DNA of 48,432 nucleotides from JALHOM01 sp964444225 (GTDB lineage Bacteria; Patescibacteriota; Saccharimonadia; Saccharimonadales; 2-12-FULL-41-12). The position numbers and the translations under genes were made by a program. The notes under the pieces are model-generated. The model saw only the letters and a list, made by a program, of their open reading frames with translations, was not told where the DNA came from and searched no databases. This document shows, piece by piece, positions 8,136-16,695 of this stretch. Each line of letters opens with the position of its first letter. Position 1 is the stretch's first letter. The stretch covers positions 1-48,432 of the forward strand of contig CAYUFM010000007.1 in the NCBI GenBank assembly GCA_964444225.1. The letters are read 5' to 3'.

Positions 8136-9200
8136 TTAAAGGCTGTTGGCGACCCGGAGAAGTTGGTCGCTGGTTAAACTGGCGTTGCCTTCTATCTGAT
8201 ACCAAATTCCGCCATCAACCCAGGTGGCGTTAGAGTTGTCGTAGATGTACACTGTCTTGCCTTCGTTTTGCCATGTTTGGTAGCAGGTACTACAGTTGCG
8301 CTTTTGAACATGATTTACTAGAAGTGACGAGCTGTTCCAGTTGCTGGTCTGTTGGGTTAGGGTGAATGATTTATTGTCGGTGTTGGACAAAAAGCTAATA
8401 CTAACACGGCCATCGCTGGCATTGGCAGTTCTGCTGGCGCCAAATCCAGCGGGTGTGTATCCGGGCATTTTTGCGCTTATACCTGCTCTAGCAGCAGCAA
8501 CCTTGACTGAAATAGATGCTGCGTTTTGGTAGGCGAAAAATCCGACTAAAAGTAAAAAGGCCGCTGACATGGTAGCTAAGTTTGCTGTTTTGTTTTTGAA
8601 TCCAACTCGTTTTAGGAATGGGACTTTCTTTACTACGTCTTTTTCTAGCTGGTGTAGGTGTGAATTGGCGTTTTTTAAGGCTTGCTCGAACTTCTCTAGC
8701 TCATTGTTTACAGCCTTGGCGCCGCCGGTGATTGCATTGGCAGGTGCATTGACAATTGGAAGGTGTGTAACTGTTTTTTTGACACTTCCTCCAATGCCTA
8801 CTTTGCCAAACCTAGAAACCATGTGACTTTTCTGAGTGTTTTGGGCACGACTTACGCGGGCCTGTTCTGTAGACGATGGTTTTGGCACAAACTTTTGCTT
8901 CTGAATATCATTTTTTATCTCGATGACAGGTTTTTTCACACTTGGTCGCATCAGGGTCTTAGACTTCGCAACTTGTCTCTTAGTGTGGTTTATATTGGCT
9001 CTGGCTTCTTTTTGTTTGGTAATTTCTGCAGGTGTTAGGGTTGATTTTGATCGTCTTGTGAACCCGTCAACAACTTGGTTTGCCGGCTTTAAAACTGTGG
9101 GTCTAATAATGGCAGGCTCGGATTTGTCTGAGATAATCCTGCCAGTACGAGCATCATAGTGCTTGCCGTTGAGTTCTATAGTTGTTTTTGGATTGCCCAA
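8136..9200 (-). CDS. Membrane-anchored protein with DUF4367-like C-terminus
   Basis: 354 aa. A basic, low-complexity cytoplasmic region (1-200) is followed by one membrane helix (about 207-225) and an external domain. Its C-terminal 75 residues (a CSTC pair, then TVYIYDNSNATWVDGGIWY and a final SDQLLRVANSL) resemble the DUF4367/RseB-type pattern that ends many anti-sigma or outer-envelope sensor proteins. The start is TTG, and an in-frame TAA lies nine bases upstream, so a longer protein is excluded. AAAGGG upstream could serve as a ribosome site. No sigma factor is adjacent. The function is unknown; an envelope sensor role is only an inference. Confidence 0.65.
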   Translation of the reverse strand: MGNPKTTIELNGKHYDARTGRIISDKSEPAIIRPTVLKPANQVVDGFTRRSKSTLTPAEITKQKEARANINHTKRQVAKSKTLMRPSVKKPVIEIKNDIQKQKFVPKPSSTEQARVSRAQNTQKSHMVSRFGKVGIGGSVKKTVTHLPIVNAPANAITGGAKAVNNELEKFEQALKNANSHLHQLEKDVVKKVPFLKRVGFKNKTANLATMSAAFLLLVGFFAYQNAASISVKVAAARAGISAKMPGYTPAGFGASRTANASDGRVSISFLSNTDNKSFTLTQQTSNWNSSSLLVNHVQKRNCSTCYQTWQNEGKTVYIYDNSNATWVDGGIWYQIEGNASLTSDQLLRVANSL

Positions 9201-9378
9201 ACCAATTTACCCTTTTTTGTTAGTATTATTTCTTTATTACTGTAACTGTAATTGTAGAACAAAAATTAATGAATACAAAATTTATTTTGCTCATGGTTAT
9301 CAAATAGCGTAGAATTGCCGGTATATATGTAAAACAAAGACTATCTAAAGTGCTAAAATATATAATTAAGTACAAAAT

Positions 9379-10869
9379 ATGGATTTTTTAGACCCCAAAG
9401 AAAAAAAGTTGCGCAGTATCCGTCTAATGGTTGGCTATGTGCTGATGACTGTGTTGATATTCACCGCAACATTAGTTTTGGTTTACCAAGCGTACGGTTT
9501 TGGGGTAGATAGAAAAACAGGCGAAGTTATCCAGAATGGTCTGGTATATGTAGATAGCTCACCAGATAACGCTGTAATTTTTATAGACAATGTCGAGAAA
9601 AGCGACCGAACTAATACAAGAATGTTATTAAAGGCCGGTAATTACCAGCTGACTGTTAAGCGTGATGGATATCGTGATTGGTCGCGCAAAGTCGAAGTCT
9701 TAGGTGGTGGGATTGAACGTATAACATACCCAATGTTGATTCAGACAAACTTAGCCGAACAAGAAATTCAAAATTTTGGTGTAAACGAGCAACTTATTCG
9801 TACCCAAAGTCCTGATAGGCGCTGGCTGATGGTAGCAAAATCTGGATCTCTTAATACGTTTACGGAGCTTGACTTAAAAGACGCCGCAAAAGGCACGAAA
9901 CTACCGCTTTTAAGACAAATTGTTTTTCCTGAAACCGTATTTAGTGCAACAGATAAGCCACGTAAACTCGAGGTTATGGAATGGTCTAATGATAACGAGC
10001 ATTTCCTGGTAAAACACACATTCGGTGACGCGTATGAGTACATAATTTTGAATCGTGATCGTCCAGAAACGTCATTTAATATAAATAAATTAATTGAGCG
10101 AAATCCGGTAAAACTAACTCTCCGGGATAAAAAATTTGATCATTGGCACCTTCAAGACAGTGTTGGTGGCGATTTGATCTTCGCAACTGCCAAGAAAGAA
10201 GTTAGCATTGTAGCAACAGCTGTAACGGCGTATAAGTCACATGACGATAGTACCCTGTTGTACTCTAAAAAATCTGCAGATGGTCAACAAGACGTATTTC
10301 TAACTAGAGAAAAAGATACAAAGCTACTGCGTAAAGTCAAAGATGGATTATTGTATCTGGACATCGCTCGTTTTGACGGTAAATGGTACGTTGTTGTGGC
10401 AAGCGATGGCGATAAACGCACCTATATTTATCAAGATCCTTGGGAGGTTTTATCTAAGGTTAATGGCATAAAAGTTGCTCCCAAAGCTATATTTAGGTCC
10501 AACGAACCAATAAATACGCTGGAATTCTCTACTAACACTAGGTTTGTTTTTGTACGCGAAGGTCAACATTTTGCGGTTTATGACTCTGAGCTAGATAAGA
10601 TTTTTAACTACAATTTTAGTTCTGAGCTCGATAAAGCTACAGAAGTATCATGGATGGATGGGCACAGACTTTTGGCCAGGTCTAGCGGGCAAACTTATAT
10701 AATTGATTTTGATGGCAGTAACAAGCAACAGCTCGTCGGGGCTCAGCCTGGTGATAGTACTTTCTTTGATCGAGATTACACAGTACTGTACTCATTCCAA
10801 GATTCTAAGATTAGTACCGGTAGTACGGCGCTGGTTGAGACTGATCTGCGATACGAACAAGATAAATAG
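9379..10869 (+). CDS. PEGA-domain membrane-anchored protein, propeller-like
   Basis: 496 aa. One membrane helix (about 15-36), then a PEGA domain (about 50-110: GLVYVDSSPDNAVIFIDN followed by LLKAGNYQLTVKRDGYRDW). The remaining 380 residues are strand-rich with repeated W/F and Asp-Gly turns, consistent with a beta-propeller although I cannot count blades. PEGA domains are common in surface proteins. TATAAT at 9361-9366 precedes the ATG by 12 bases, so the leader is only about five bases. It is divergent from the DUF4367-like gene, and copies of the structured element lie beyond both genes. Confidence 0.75.
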   Translation: MDFLDPKEKKLRSIRLMVGYVLMTVLIFTATLVLVYQAYGFGVDRKTGEVIQNGLVYVDSSPDNAVIFIDNVEKSDRTNTRMLLKAGNYQLTVKRDGYRDWSRKVEVLGGGIERITYPMLIQTNLAEQEIQNFGVNEQLIRTQSPDRRWLMVAKSGSLNTFTELDLKDAAKGTKLPLLRQIVFPETVFSATDKPRKLEVMEWSNDNEHFLVKHTFGDAYEYIILNRDRPETSFNINKLIERNPVKLTLRDKKFDHWHLQDSVGGDLIFATAKKEVSIVATAVTAYKSHDDSTLLYSKKSADGQQDVFLTREKDTKLLRKVKDGLLYLDIARFDGKWYVVVASDGDKRTYIYQDPWEVLSKVNGIKVAPKAIFRSNEPINTLEFSTNTRFVFVREGQHFAVYDSELDKIFNYNFSSELDKATEVSWMDGHRLLARSSGQTYIIDFDGSNKQQLVGAQPGDSTFFDRDYTVLYSFQDSKISTGSTALVETDLRYEQDK

Positions 10870-10874
10870 TTAAA

Positions 10875-11111
10875 GTACTTTTCAACAAAAGTACCAAAGT
10901 TGTTCCTTTTTTGTCTGAAAAAAGGAACCGAAAAAGCAGACAGGCAGTTCCTAAAACCTTGCTGCAATAAATAACTTTTTCTCTGTTGCTGTGGGACTCC
11001 CTTTGGTCGGTTTTGTTTTTCTATTTATTTCTATAGAACAAAAACAAAACTGGTCCTCGCAAATGACTCAGAGAAAAACCAATTTATTCCAATCAGTTTT
11101 AGCAAAGCCTG
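10875..11111 (+). ncRNA. Structured repeat element, copy B
   Basis: Copy B starts six bases after the PEGA gene stop. Hairpin 1 is GTACTTTT-CAAC-AAAAGTAC (10875-10894): same CAAC loop as copy A, different stem. Hairpin 2 (10902-10928) and its loop partner CAGAC (10937-10941) are identical to A. The closing helix is CAGGC (10941-10945) with GCCTG (11107-11111), then CTAAAAC/GTTTTAG (10951-10957/11096-11102). The long arm pairs TTTTTCTCTG with CAGAGAAAAA and AATAAAT with ATTTATT. The core is GTGGGACTC...TTTGGTC facing GGTCCTCGC, and the apical hairpin is GTTTTGTTTTT/AAAAACAAAAC (11010-11020/11040-11050). Several stems differ from A on both sides and still pair. Confidence 0.65.
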
Positions 11112-11168
11112 ACCTAAGCGCCAAGGACTAAAGGATTTTACTAGAAACTAACCAATAAGAACCAAACA

Positions 11169-12398
11169 CTAATTAAACAGGCGGGACCAGAGGCTTTGGC
11201 TGTTGCTGGGTAGTTGCTCGGGTTGTGAGACCACGGTCGATGGTACTGACGATGCGATATTGGTGCTAGGATCCGGGAAGATTTGCTCGGCCTGAACAAT
11301 CAAGCGATTAGTTGAAGTGCCTGGCGGGTCGCATGTTATTAATGTCATCATAGCTGGTTTGTCGCCTGATTGTAGAACGGATACATCCCCTGGGGTGGTT
11401 ACATATTTATTGTAAATTTTATAAACAAACCGTTTACCATCTTTTTGGACGATGAATGTGTCGCCATTATCCAAGCTTTTTAGCAAAATAAAAGCAAACT
11501 TGTACTTACCTTTATTCAGAATGTTGCCACTACTATGCCCAAAGATTACTGCATTTCCCTTTTCGCCTGGGTTTGGGGTTGTTCCGTAGTGCAAAACACC
11601 GTTTTCTAGGCCTTTTTGGACAGCTTTTTCTTCAATGGTGTCGACGTCGTAGACCACAGGAGCTTCTAAGTTAATTTTGGGAATAATAATCTTAGCTTCT
11701 GGTCCAACTGGTCCCCCACCATTGACGTCTACAATAATGGGTGTGGCGCTAACATTAGTGTTGGGGCGGATGAACGGGACGAGAAATCTTTCGTTAAAAA
11801 AGCTAAAAAGTAAGACAAAGATCACGACAAACCCCATCCCTAAGCCAAACATTAAAGACTGCACGTGGTGGTTGTTTTTTAGTTTCTTTGCTTTATGGTG
11901 GATATGGTCTACCTTGGTTTTTGGTTTTTTAGGAGCTTGATGTGCAACAGCTGGCCTTCCTGGCTTTGTTTGTTCAAAATGCAGTCCCCTTGCTCGCTGA
12001 GTAATCGGCTTTTTGGGCTCAGATTTACGGGAGGCAACTTCTAATGCGAGATCTTCTTCGGCTTTTACTTTTTTTAGTCTGGCTTGCTCGTCATAAAATT
12101 CCTGCCAAACATCCAGCTTTTCGTCTTCATTAAGCGTCTGATAGTACTCATGCCAAGCAGTCTGTATCTCGGCAGTATTTTTGCCAGATTCAGACAGTTG
12201 CTTCATGAACTTCTGGTGTTTGGACAGGTGTTCGTGCTCGGCTACCAAGCTAACAACTTCTTTAACTTCGTCTTTAGCCCTCGGCTCATGGCCGTACAGC
12301 TCGTCAAGCTTATGACGAAGCACATTAACCGCGGCGTGGCGCTCTTCTTCCTCTTTAGCCTTCTTAAACTGAGGTGGAGTTAGTTCATCGGGATTCAT
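11169..12398 (-). CDS. Sortase with long cytoplasmic N-terminal extension
   Basis: 409 aa. The first 178 residues are charged, Lys/Glu/His-rich and partly coiled-coil-like; a membrane helix spans about 182-200; the sortase domain is about 234-372. Catalytic residues are visible: H288 in FGHSSG, C356 in TLITCDPPG and R365 in STNRL. Sortases cleave a sorting motif and attach proteins to the cell surface. The transpeptidase would face outside, while the unusually long extension stays inside and is not explained by the family. TATAAT lies 11 bases before the ATG. The C-terminal tail is Ser/Pro/Gln-rich. No obvious substrate gene is adjacent. Confidence 0.88.
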   Translation of the reverse strand: MNPDELTPPQFKKAKEEEERHAAVNVLRHKLDELYGHEPRAKDEVKEVVSLVAEHEHLSKHQKFMKQLSESGKNTAEIQTAWHEYYQTLNEDEKLDVWQEFYDEQARLKKVKAEEDLALEVASRKSEPKKPITQRARGLHFEQTKPGRPAVAHQAPKKPKTKVDHIHHKAKKLKNNHHVQSLMFGLGMGFVVIFVLLFSFFNERFLVPFIRPNTNVSATPIIVDVNGGGPVGPEAKIIIPKINLEAPVVYDVDTIEEKAVQKGLENGVLHYGTTPNPGEKGNAVIFGHSSGNILNKGKYKFAFILLKSLDNGDTFIVQKDGKRFVYKIYNKYVTTPGDVSVLQSGDKPAMMTLITCDPPGTSTNRLIVQAEQIFPDPSTNIASSVPSTVVSQPEQLPSNSQSLWSRLFN

Positions 12399-12459
12399 CT
12401 TATAGAAGTATTATAGTATAATTACTCTGTTATAAACATATTTGTTATGTTTCTTTCGT

Positions 12460-12546
12460 GCCGCGGTGGTGGAATGGTAGACACGCCAGACTCAAAATCT
12501 TGTGAGCTTTATGCTCGTGCCGGTTCAAGTCCGGCCCGCGGTACCA
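12460..12546 (+). tRNA. tRNA-Leu (CAA)
   Basis: 87 nt with the CCA encoded. The acceptor GCCGCGG pairs with CCGCGGT (first pair G-U), discriminator A, then CCA. The anticodon loop CTCAAAA gives anticodon CAA, reading UUG. A long variable arm (TGAGCTTTATGCTCG) and a GGTTCAAGTCC T-arm complete a class II tRNA. The anticodon stem has one mismatch (CCAGA with TCTTG). A 20-base stretch of its anticodon arm is repeated exactly 63 bases downstream. Confidence 0.95.
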
Positions 12547-12565
12547 ATTTGAGTAAATAGATGTG

Positions 12566-12585
12566 CGCCAGACTCAAAATCTTGT
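12566..12585 (+). repeat. 20-bp exact duplicate of the tRNA-Leu anticodon arm
   Basis: CGCCAGACTCAAAATCTTGT occurs at 12484-12503 inside tRNA-Leu and again here, immediately before the ATG of the next gene. Anticodon-arm segments of tRNA genes are frequent integrase crossover sites, so this may be an attachment-site scar. A local duplication during repair is equally possible. There is no integrase in the window and only 82 bases between repeat starts. Confidence 0.6.
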
Positions 12586-12586
12586 T

Positions 12587-13303
12587 ATGAACAGTTTAAA
12601 TATAGCAACTTGGAATATATTATTTGACCACAGGCCTAGCAGCCCTTTTACTCCTCAGTCTGAAAGATACGAATCAATCGCAGCTAAACTTTTAGAAATG
12701 AAGGATGGTTTAGATGTTGTGTGCCTTTCTGAAGTTCATGCACCTCACGGAATTAGCTATGGGCAAAAAATTTCAGAACTTGTTTTTGGAACTCCAGGCT
12801 TTTGGGTTGATCATTCAAGAGAAGATGAGCAAATCGGCTTTTGTGGCCCAAAGGTAGAGTCGATAGAACCAGTCGTTTTGGGTGAAGATAAAACTGCCGT
12901 AATAACAAAAGTTGGTGATGTGTCGATTGCGGGAGCGCATTTAACCTATATGTTAAAAGGTACTCACGTTAGAGTAATGCAAATAAACGTGCTTTTGGAC
13001 AGGTTAAAAAATGAGGAAAAAGCCGTAATTATGGGAGACTTTAATGCGCTGCCCTGGCAAAAACCACGTAAATTAATAGAAAAAGCCGGTTATCAGTCGG
13101 TTTTTTCGCTTCTTGGCATTTCGCGTAAACCAACAACCCCCACGGCTGATTATATGAAGTACTTGAAACCATATGAAAGGATGCTCGTAGGCAAAGGCCT
13201 GTCACTAGACGACATCTACATAAAAGGTCTTGAAGTAGAATCTACAGGAGTTCTAGAAGCGGATTCTGATCATTTAGGAATCTGGGCTAAGATAAAAATT
13301 TAG
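12587..13303 (+). CDS. Endonuclease/exonuclease/phosphatase (EEP) family protein
   Basis: 238 aa if started at ATG 12587. The GTG at 12563 lies inside the tRNA-derived repeat, and its eight extra codons look unlikely. EEP fold motifs: NIATWNILFD at the start, VVCLSEVH (catalytic Glu), AGAHLTYMLKG, IMGDFNALPW (Asp/Asn), and the C-terminal DSDHLG with the catalytic His. Members are metal-dependent nucleases or phosphodiesterases; the substrate is not predictable. No signal peptide, so cytoplasmic. It lies 40 bases after tRNA-Leu and may share its transcript. Confidence 0.8.
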   Translation: MNSLNIATWNILFDHRPSSPFTPQSERYESIAAKLLEMKDGLDVVCLSEVHAPHGISYGQKISELVFGTPGFWVDHSREDEQIGFCGPKVESIEPVVLGEDKTAVITKVGDVSIAGAHLTYMLKGTHVRVMQINVLLDRLKNEEKAVIMGDFNALPWQKPRKLIEKAGYQSVFSLLGISRKPTTPTADYMKYLKPYERMLVGKGLSLDDIYIKGLEVESTGVLEADSDHLGIWAKIKI

Positions 13304-13322
13304 TTAATTTTTACCATTATTT

Positions 13323-14087
13323 TTAAATTACCAGAGAGCTGACTAAGCTCTGGAAAGGTTTCTCGGTTTGTTGGATTAGCCAGACGGCTGATTTGGCTGG
13401 ATTATGTTTTGGCCCTGTAGTTTCCGCGATATTGCCTTTATAGCTGGTCCAGACTGAGTCAGGATTTTGTTCAAAAATTAGTAGGCAATTTGGGTTTTTG
13501 GACGTAAGATCATGGAGTAATTTAGCCAGGTTTGACTTAGGTATATCAGATGTCAGCGCTATCTCGCTCTTTAGTTCTATGGCAAGTGCACGTAGTTGAT
13601 CGTAGTTTAGGAAAAGTACAGTGTGATCACGATTTAGGATTTTTTGATAACCGCATGCAAAACTTTCTATGGCCTGCGGAGCGATAATTAGCCACCCCGT
13701 ATATTTGTCCATAAAATCTTCGAGTAGTAGTGATGTTTCGCTGTTACGGCCTAAGTCACCAGCGATTAATGTGCCGTCTACAATTTGCCCTAAGTCTAAA
13801 AATTCGGCTAGACTTTTGCGACTAAAGCTACCGCTAGGGTTATGTGGTGCGTAGTTGATGAACGGAATTTGTTTAGTAATTGGGCGTAAAATCTCGGGAA
13901 CTAACAGATGAATTGTTCCTGCTCCGGCACTTTCGGCGTCCGTAAAAGTCCTAGCAACATCAGCAAAATTACCCACACTCCCGCCAATAATTAATAGCTT
14001 GCCTGCCCCGCTCGCAGTTTCTGGCTTGCTCCAAATTATGTCCGGATATAGAGGCTTGTCCGATGTTTGGTGCTGCCAATATTCCAT
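13323..14087 (-). CDS. NAD(P)HX dehydratase-like (ribokinase-like fold), divergent
   Basis: 254 aa. The N-terminal part GKLLIIGGSVGNFADVA and the AGAGTIHLLVPE stretch resemble the C-terminal YjeF/NnrD ADP- or ATP-dependent hydrate dehydratase family, and IAGDLGRNSET is at the position of its glycine-rich loop. The usual late GTGD-type catalytic motif is not evident, and the C-terminus is short, so activity is doubtful. It begins directly after the xthA stop and is the last gene of a three-gene minus-strand operon. A repair-of-NADPH-hydrate role would be inference only. Confidence 0.5.
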   Translation of the reverse strand: MEYWQHQTSDKPLYPDIIWSKPETASGAGKLLIIGGSVGNFADVARTFTDAESAGAGTIHLLVPEILRPITKQIPFINYAPHNPSGSFSRKSLAEFLDLGQIVDGTLIAGDLGRNSETSLLLEDFMDKYTGWLIIAPQAIESFACGYQKILNRDHTVLFLNYDQLRALAIELKSEIALTSDIPKSNLAKLLHDLTSKNPNCLLIFEQNPDSVWTSYKGNIAETTGPKHNPAKSAVWLIQQTEKPFQSLVSSLVI

Positions 14088-14879
14088 TTATTCTAGCTCG
14101 ATGCTGATTGGGCAGTGGTCGGAGCCCATTATATCTGAGTGAATTTCGGCAGACTTTAGTCTTGGTCTTAGGCTTTCAGAAATCACGAAGTAATCTATGC
14201 GCCAGCCGACGTTTCGGGCTCTGGCTCCGCCCCAGGCTGTCCACCAGCTGTAGTGGCCGTTGCCGGTTACGAACTCTCGGAAGGTGTCTATCATCCCACT
14301 GTCTACTATGTTTTGGAAGCCTTCGCGCTCTTCATTTGTAAAACCATGTTTGCCAACGTTTTCTGCAGGGCGCGCTAAATCATCTTCGGTATGAGCAACA
14401 TTTAGGTCGCCGCAAAAAATTACTGGTTTTGTTTGTTTTAGCTTTTTAATATATTCCAAAAATGCTTTGTCCCAAGCTTCGTGGCGGAGTTTTAGTCGGG
14501 TCAAGTCACCCTTACTGTTGGGCGTATATACTGTGCAAATATAAAAATCCTCAAATTCTGCTACCAGCACCCTACCCTCTTGGTTGGGGTGGCCGTAGCT
14601 GTCCTCGAGCTGGTATTTGTCCGCAATTTCGCCGGGGATGTCTCGCATAACATTAAGCGGTGCAGTTTTACTAAAAATTGCTGTCCCGCTATAGCCCTTT
14701 TTCTTGGCAGAGTTCCAGATTTCTTGGTACTGCGGTAAATCTACCGGAGACTGGTCTTGGTCGGCCTTCGTCTCTTGCAAACACAGTATGTCTGGGTCGT
14801 GCTTTTTTATAAATTCTTGAAAAGCGCCTTTGTTCCAAACCGCCCTGATGCCATTTACATTCCAAGAGTATATTTTCAT
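14088..14879 (-). CDS. xthA: Exodeoxyribonuclease III / AP endonuclease (Xth family)
   Basis: 263 aa, the usual length. Base-excision repair enzyme that cuts at abasic sites and trims 3' blocks. Motifs: MKIYSWNVNGIRA, DILCLQETKA (catalytic Glu), YSGTAIFSK, VYTPNSKG, FCGDLNVAHTE (Asp/Asn), GWRIDYFVIS, and the terminal GSDHCPISIEL with the catalytic His. The start overlaps the stop of the upstream 80-aa gene (ATGA), indicating translational coupling. Confidence 0.95.
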   Translation of the reverse strand: MKIYSWNVNGIRAVWNKGAFQEFIKKHDPDILCLQETKADQDQSPVDLPQYQEIWNSAKKKGYSGTAIFSKTAPLNVMRDIPGEIADKYQLEDSYGHPNQEGRVLVAEFEDFYICTVYTPNSKGDLTRLKLRHEAWDKAFLEYIKKLKQTKPVIFCGDLNVAHTEDDLARPAENVGKHGFTNEEREGFQNIVDSGMIDTFREFVTGNGHYSWWTAWGGARARNVGWRIDYFVISESLRPRLKSAEIHSDIMGSDHCPISIELE

Positions 14880-15118
14880 GCTGGTTGTTGATCTAGTGTA
14901 GTAATACGATCTTCGTGATCTGCAACTTGATTATTCGTATGTGTTAAGGCTTTTTTTACAGTATTCATATCGTCCTGAAGGTTATCTATTTTTTCTTCAA
15001 GAATTGGTATTTTGTTAACCTTTTCTTGGATGTCGCCTAAGTTTTCTAAGATAACTTGGTTTTGATGAATAACTTGCTCAATCAGAACCCCGAGATCATT
15101 GTTTGAAGTATCGCTCAT
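14876..15118 (-). CDS. Small coiled-coil protein upstream of xthA
   Basis: 80 aa, almost entirely a heptad-like coiled coil (about 12-75: LIEQVIHQNQVILENLGDI and following) with no Cys and no membrane segment. It is the first gene of the operon with xthA, overlapping it by four bases. A TAGAAT -10 seven bases before the ATG suggests a leaderless start. Function is unknown; it could multimerise or tether a partner. Confidence 0.6.
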   Translation of the reverse strand: MSDTSNNDLGVLIEQVIHQNQVILENLGDIQEKVNKIPILEEKIDNLQDDMNTVKKALTHTNNQVADHEDRITTLDQQPA

Positions 15119-15167
15119 AGAGATAATTCTACACGAATCCCTAACACTCTGCTATACTCTTATTTTA

Positions 15168-15875
15168 ATGGCTTATAAACGAGTTCTTCTAAAATTATCT
15201 GGTGAGCAGTTGGCCGGTAAGTATGAAACTGGTATTGACCCAGAGTTTGCTACATGGATAGCAAAAGAGATCAAAAAAATATCCGACAACGGAACGGAAG
15301 TGTTGATAATGGTTGGTGGCGGTAACTTAGTCCGTGGTGCCAGTGTGGCTGGACACGGAATCCGTCGTGTAACAGGCGACCATATGGGTATGCTTGCGAC
15401 CATGATCAACGCCTTGGCACTTACAGACATTATGGAAGCTCAAGGTATAAAGACCCGCTGTCTTAGCAGTATCTTTGCCGAGCAAGTCGCAGAACCATTT
15501 GTGCATAGACTCGCTCTAAAGCATTTCGAAAAAGGCCGAGTAGTTGTAGCTGCTGGTGGAATTGGCCGACCATACCTAACTACTGATACGGCTGCTGTAG
15601 CATTGGCCCTAGAGCTGGACTGCGAAGTAGTACTCAAGGCCACTAAGGTCGACGGCGTCTATAACAAAGACCCTAATAAATTTGATGATGCTACTAAGTT
15701 TGATTCGCTAGACTTTCAGCAGGCTGTCGAGAACGACGATATAAAGATCATGGATAAGGCGGCGATTGGCCTGGCGATGGAGCAAGGCATGAAAGTCGTT
15801 GTCTTTAACCCAATGCAAGAAAACGCCATCGCAGACGTAGTCGCCGGTAAAGACATCGGCACAACTATTAGTTAG
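15168..15875 (+). CDS. pyrH: UMP kinase (PyrH)
   Basis: 235 aa. Phosphorylates UMP to UDP in pyrimidine nucleotide synthesis. The amino-acid kinase fold shows KLSGEQLAG near the start, GGGNLVRG, DHMGMLATMINALAL, AAGGIGRPYLTTDTAAV and KATKVDGVYNKDP. The ATG at 15168 is chosen over an upstream in-frame ATG at 15099 because the family begins here and because TATACT at 15153-15158 lies nine bases before it. A small histidine phosphatase gene follows after three bases. Confidence 0.95.
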   Translation: MAYKRVLLKLSGEQLAGKYETGIDPEFATWIAKEIKKISDNGTEVLIMVGGGNLVRGASVAGHGIRRVTGDHMGMLATMINALALTDIMEAQGIKTRCLSSIFAEQVAEPFVHRLALKHFEKGRVVVAAGGIGRPYLTTDTAAVALALELDCEVVLKATKVDGVYNKDPNKFDDATKFDSLDFQQAVENDDIKIMDKAAIGLAMEQGMKVVVFNPMQENAIADVVAGKDIGTTIS

Positions 15876-15878
15876 AGT

Positions 15879-16391
15879 ATGAAAAAAATCTTAGTAAGAC
15901 ACAGCTTATCTTATGCAAATGACAAGGAAAGCCCGGCTTTTGGTAGACCTGAAGCGCATCTAAGAGAAGCTGGAATACAGCACGCAAAGATGTTAAGGCC
16001 TGTTTTCGAGAAAATATTAGGATCAAAATTTAATTCAACAATCGTGGCGGTTTCTGAAATGAATCGAGCTCAAGAAACTGCAAATTACGCTGGCTTTAAA
16101 AAACAGAGAACCTATAGCAGATTAAACGAGTATGACGGCGACTCAAAACGTCAAGCAATGGCTTTTGTCGCAAACGGTGACTTTGATAATGCTGCGAACT
16201 CACTGGCCGTTTATAGTAACGATCTGATAAGTACCCCTCCAGAGGAAGACATATGGTTTACTCATGGGTTAGTTATTGCGGGACTTACTTGGGCTAAGGA
16301 TTACGAAGAGATAAGAATTGGTGATTTCGAAGCCAGAAAAGCAAACAGATTTATTCCCTACTTTACCTCGCTCCGTATTTTAGATATTTAA
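15879..16391 (+). CDS. Histidine phosphatase (phosphoglycerate mutase-like) family
   Basis: 170 aa. The phospho-accepting His is in LVRHSLSYAN (a variant of the RHGET motif), the second Arg in SEMNRAQETA, and the second His in WFTHGLVIAG. It is shorter than phosphoglycerate mutases, so probably a small phosphatase with unknown substrate. It begins three bases after the pyrH stop and is likely cotranscribed. Confidence 0.75.
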   Translation: MKKILVRHSLSYANDKESPAFGRPEAHLREAGIQHAKMLRPVFEKILGSKFNSTIVAVSEMNRAQETANYAGFKKQRTYSRLNEYDGDSKRQAMAFVANGDFDNAANSLAVYSNDLISTPPEEDIWFTHGLVIAGLTWAKDYEEIRIGDFEARKANRFIPYFTSLRILDI

Positions 16392-16395
16392 ATTA

Positions 16396-16485
16396 TGGCG
16401 GAGGGGGCGGGATTTGAACCCGCGATACCCTTGCGAGTATACCGCCTTTCCAAGGCGGCGCACTAGGCCACTATGCGACCCCTCC
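16396..16485 (-). tRNA. tRNA-Ser (GGA)
   Basis: 90 nt with encoded CCA on the minus strand. The acceptor GGAGGGG pairs with CCCCTCC, discriminator G. The anticodon stem CCGCC/GGCGG encloses loop TTGGAAA, anticodon GGA, reading UCC and UCU. A long variable arm (TATACTCGCAAGGGTATC) and the T-arm GGGTTCAAATCCC complete a typical class II serine tRNA. Confidence 0.95.
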
Positions 16486-16695
16486 GTTCCATACAGTTTA
16501 AATACAAAACACAAAAGATAAAAGTAAATCACATAAAAACTTTATTTAAAAAAGCATTGATCATTTACGAATTGACTCATTGAACATTGCACACCCTAAA
16601 ATAACCATAATTATAATAAAAATGTAAAATTTGCAACGGGTTTAATTTTACTGTTGCCTTCTCTGTTAACTACAGCGTAAACTGGTAGTAAGTAT

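Noticed and set aside
15099..15167. Upstream start of pyrH (23 extra residues)
   Set aside because: The extra residues do not match the family, and the -10 for the ATG at 15168 lies within them.
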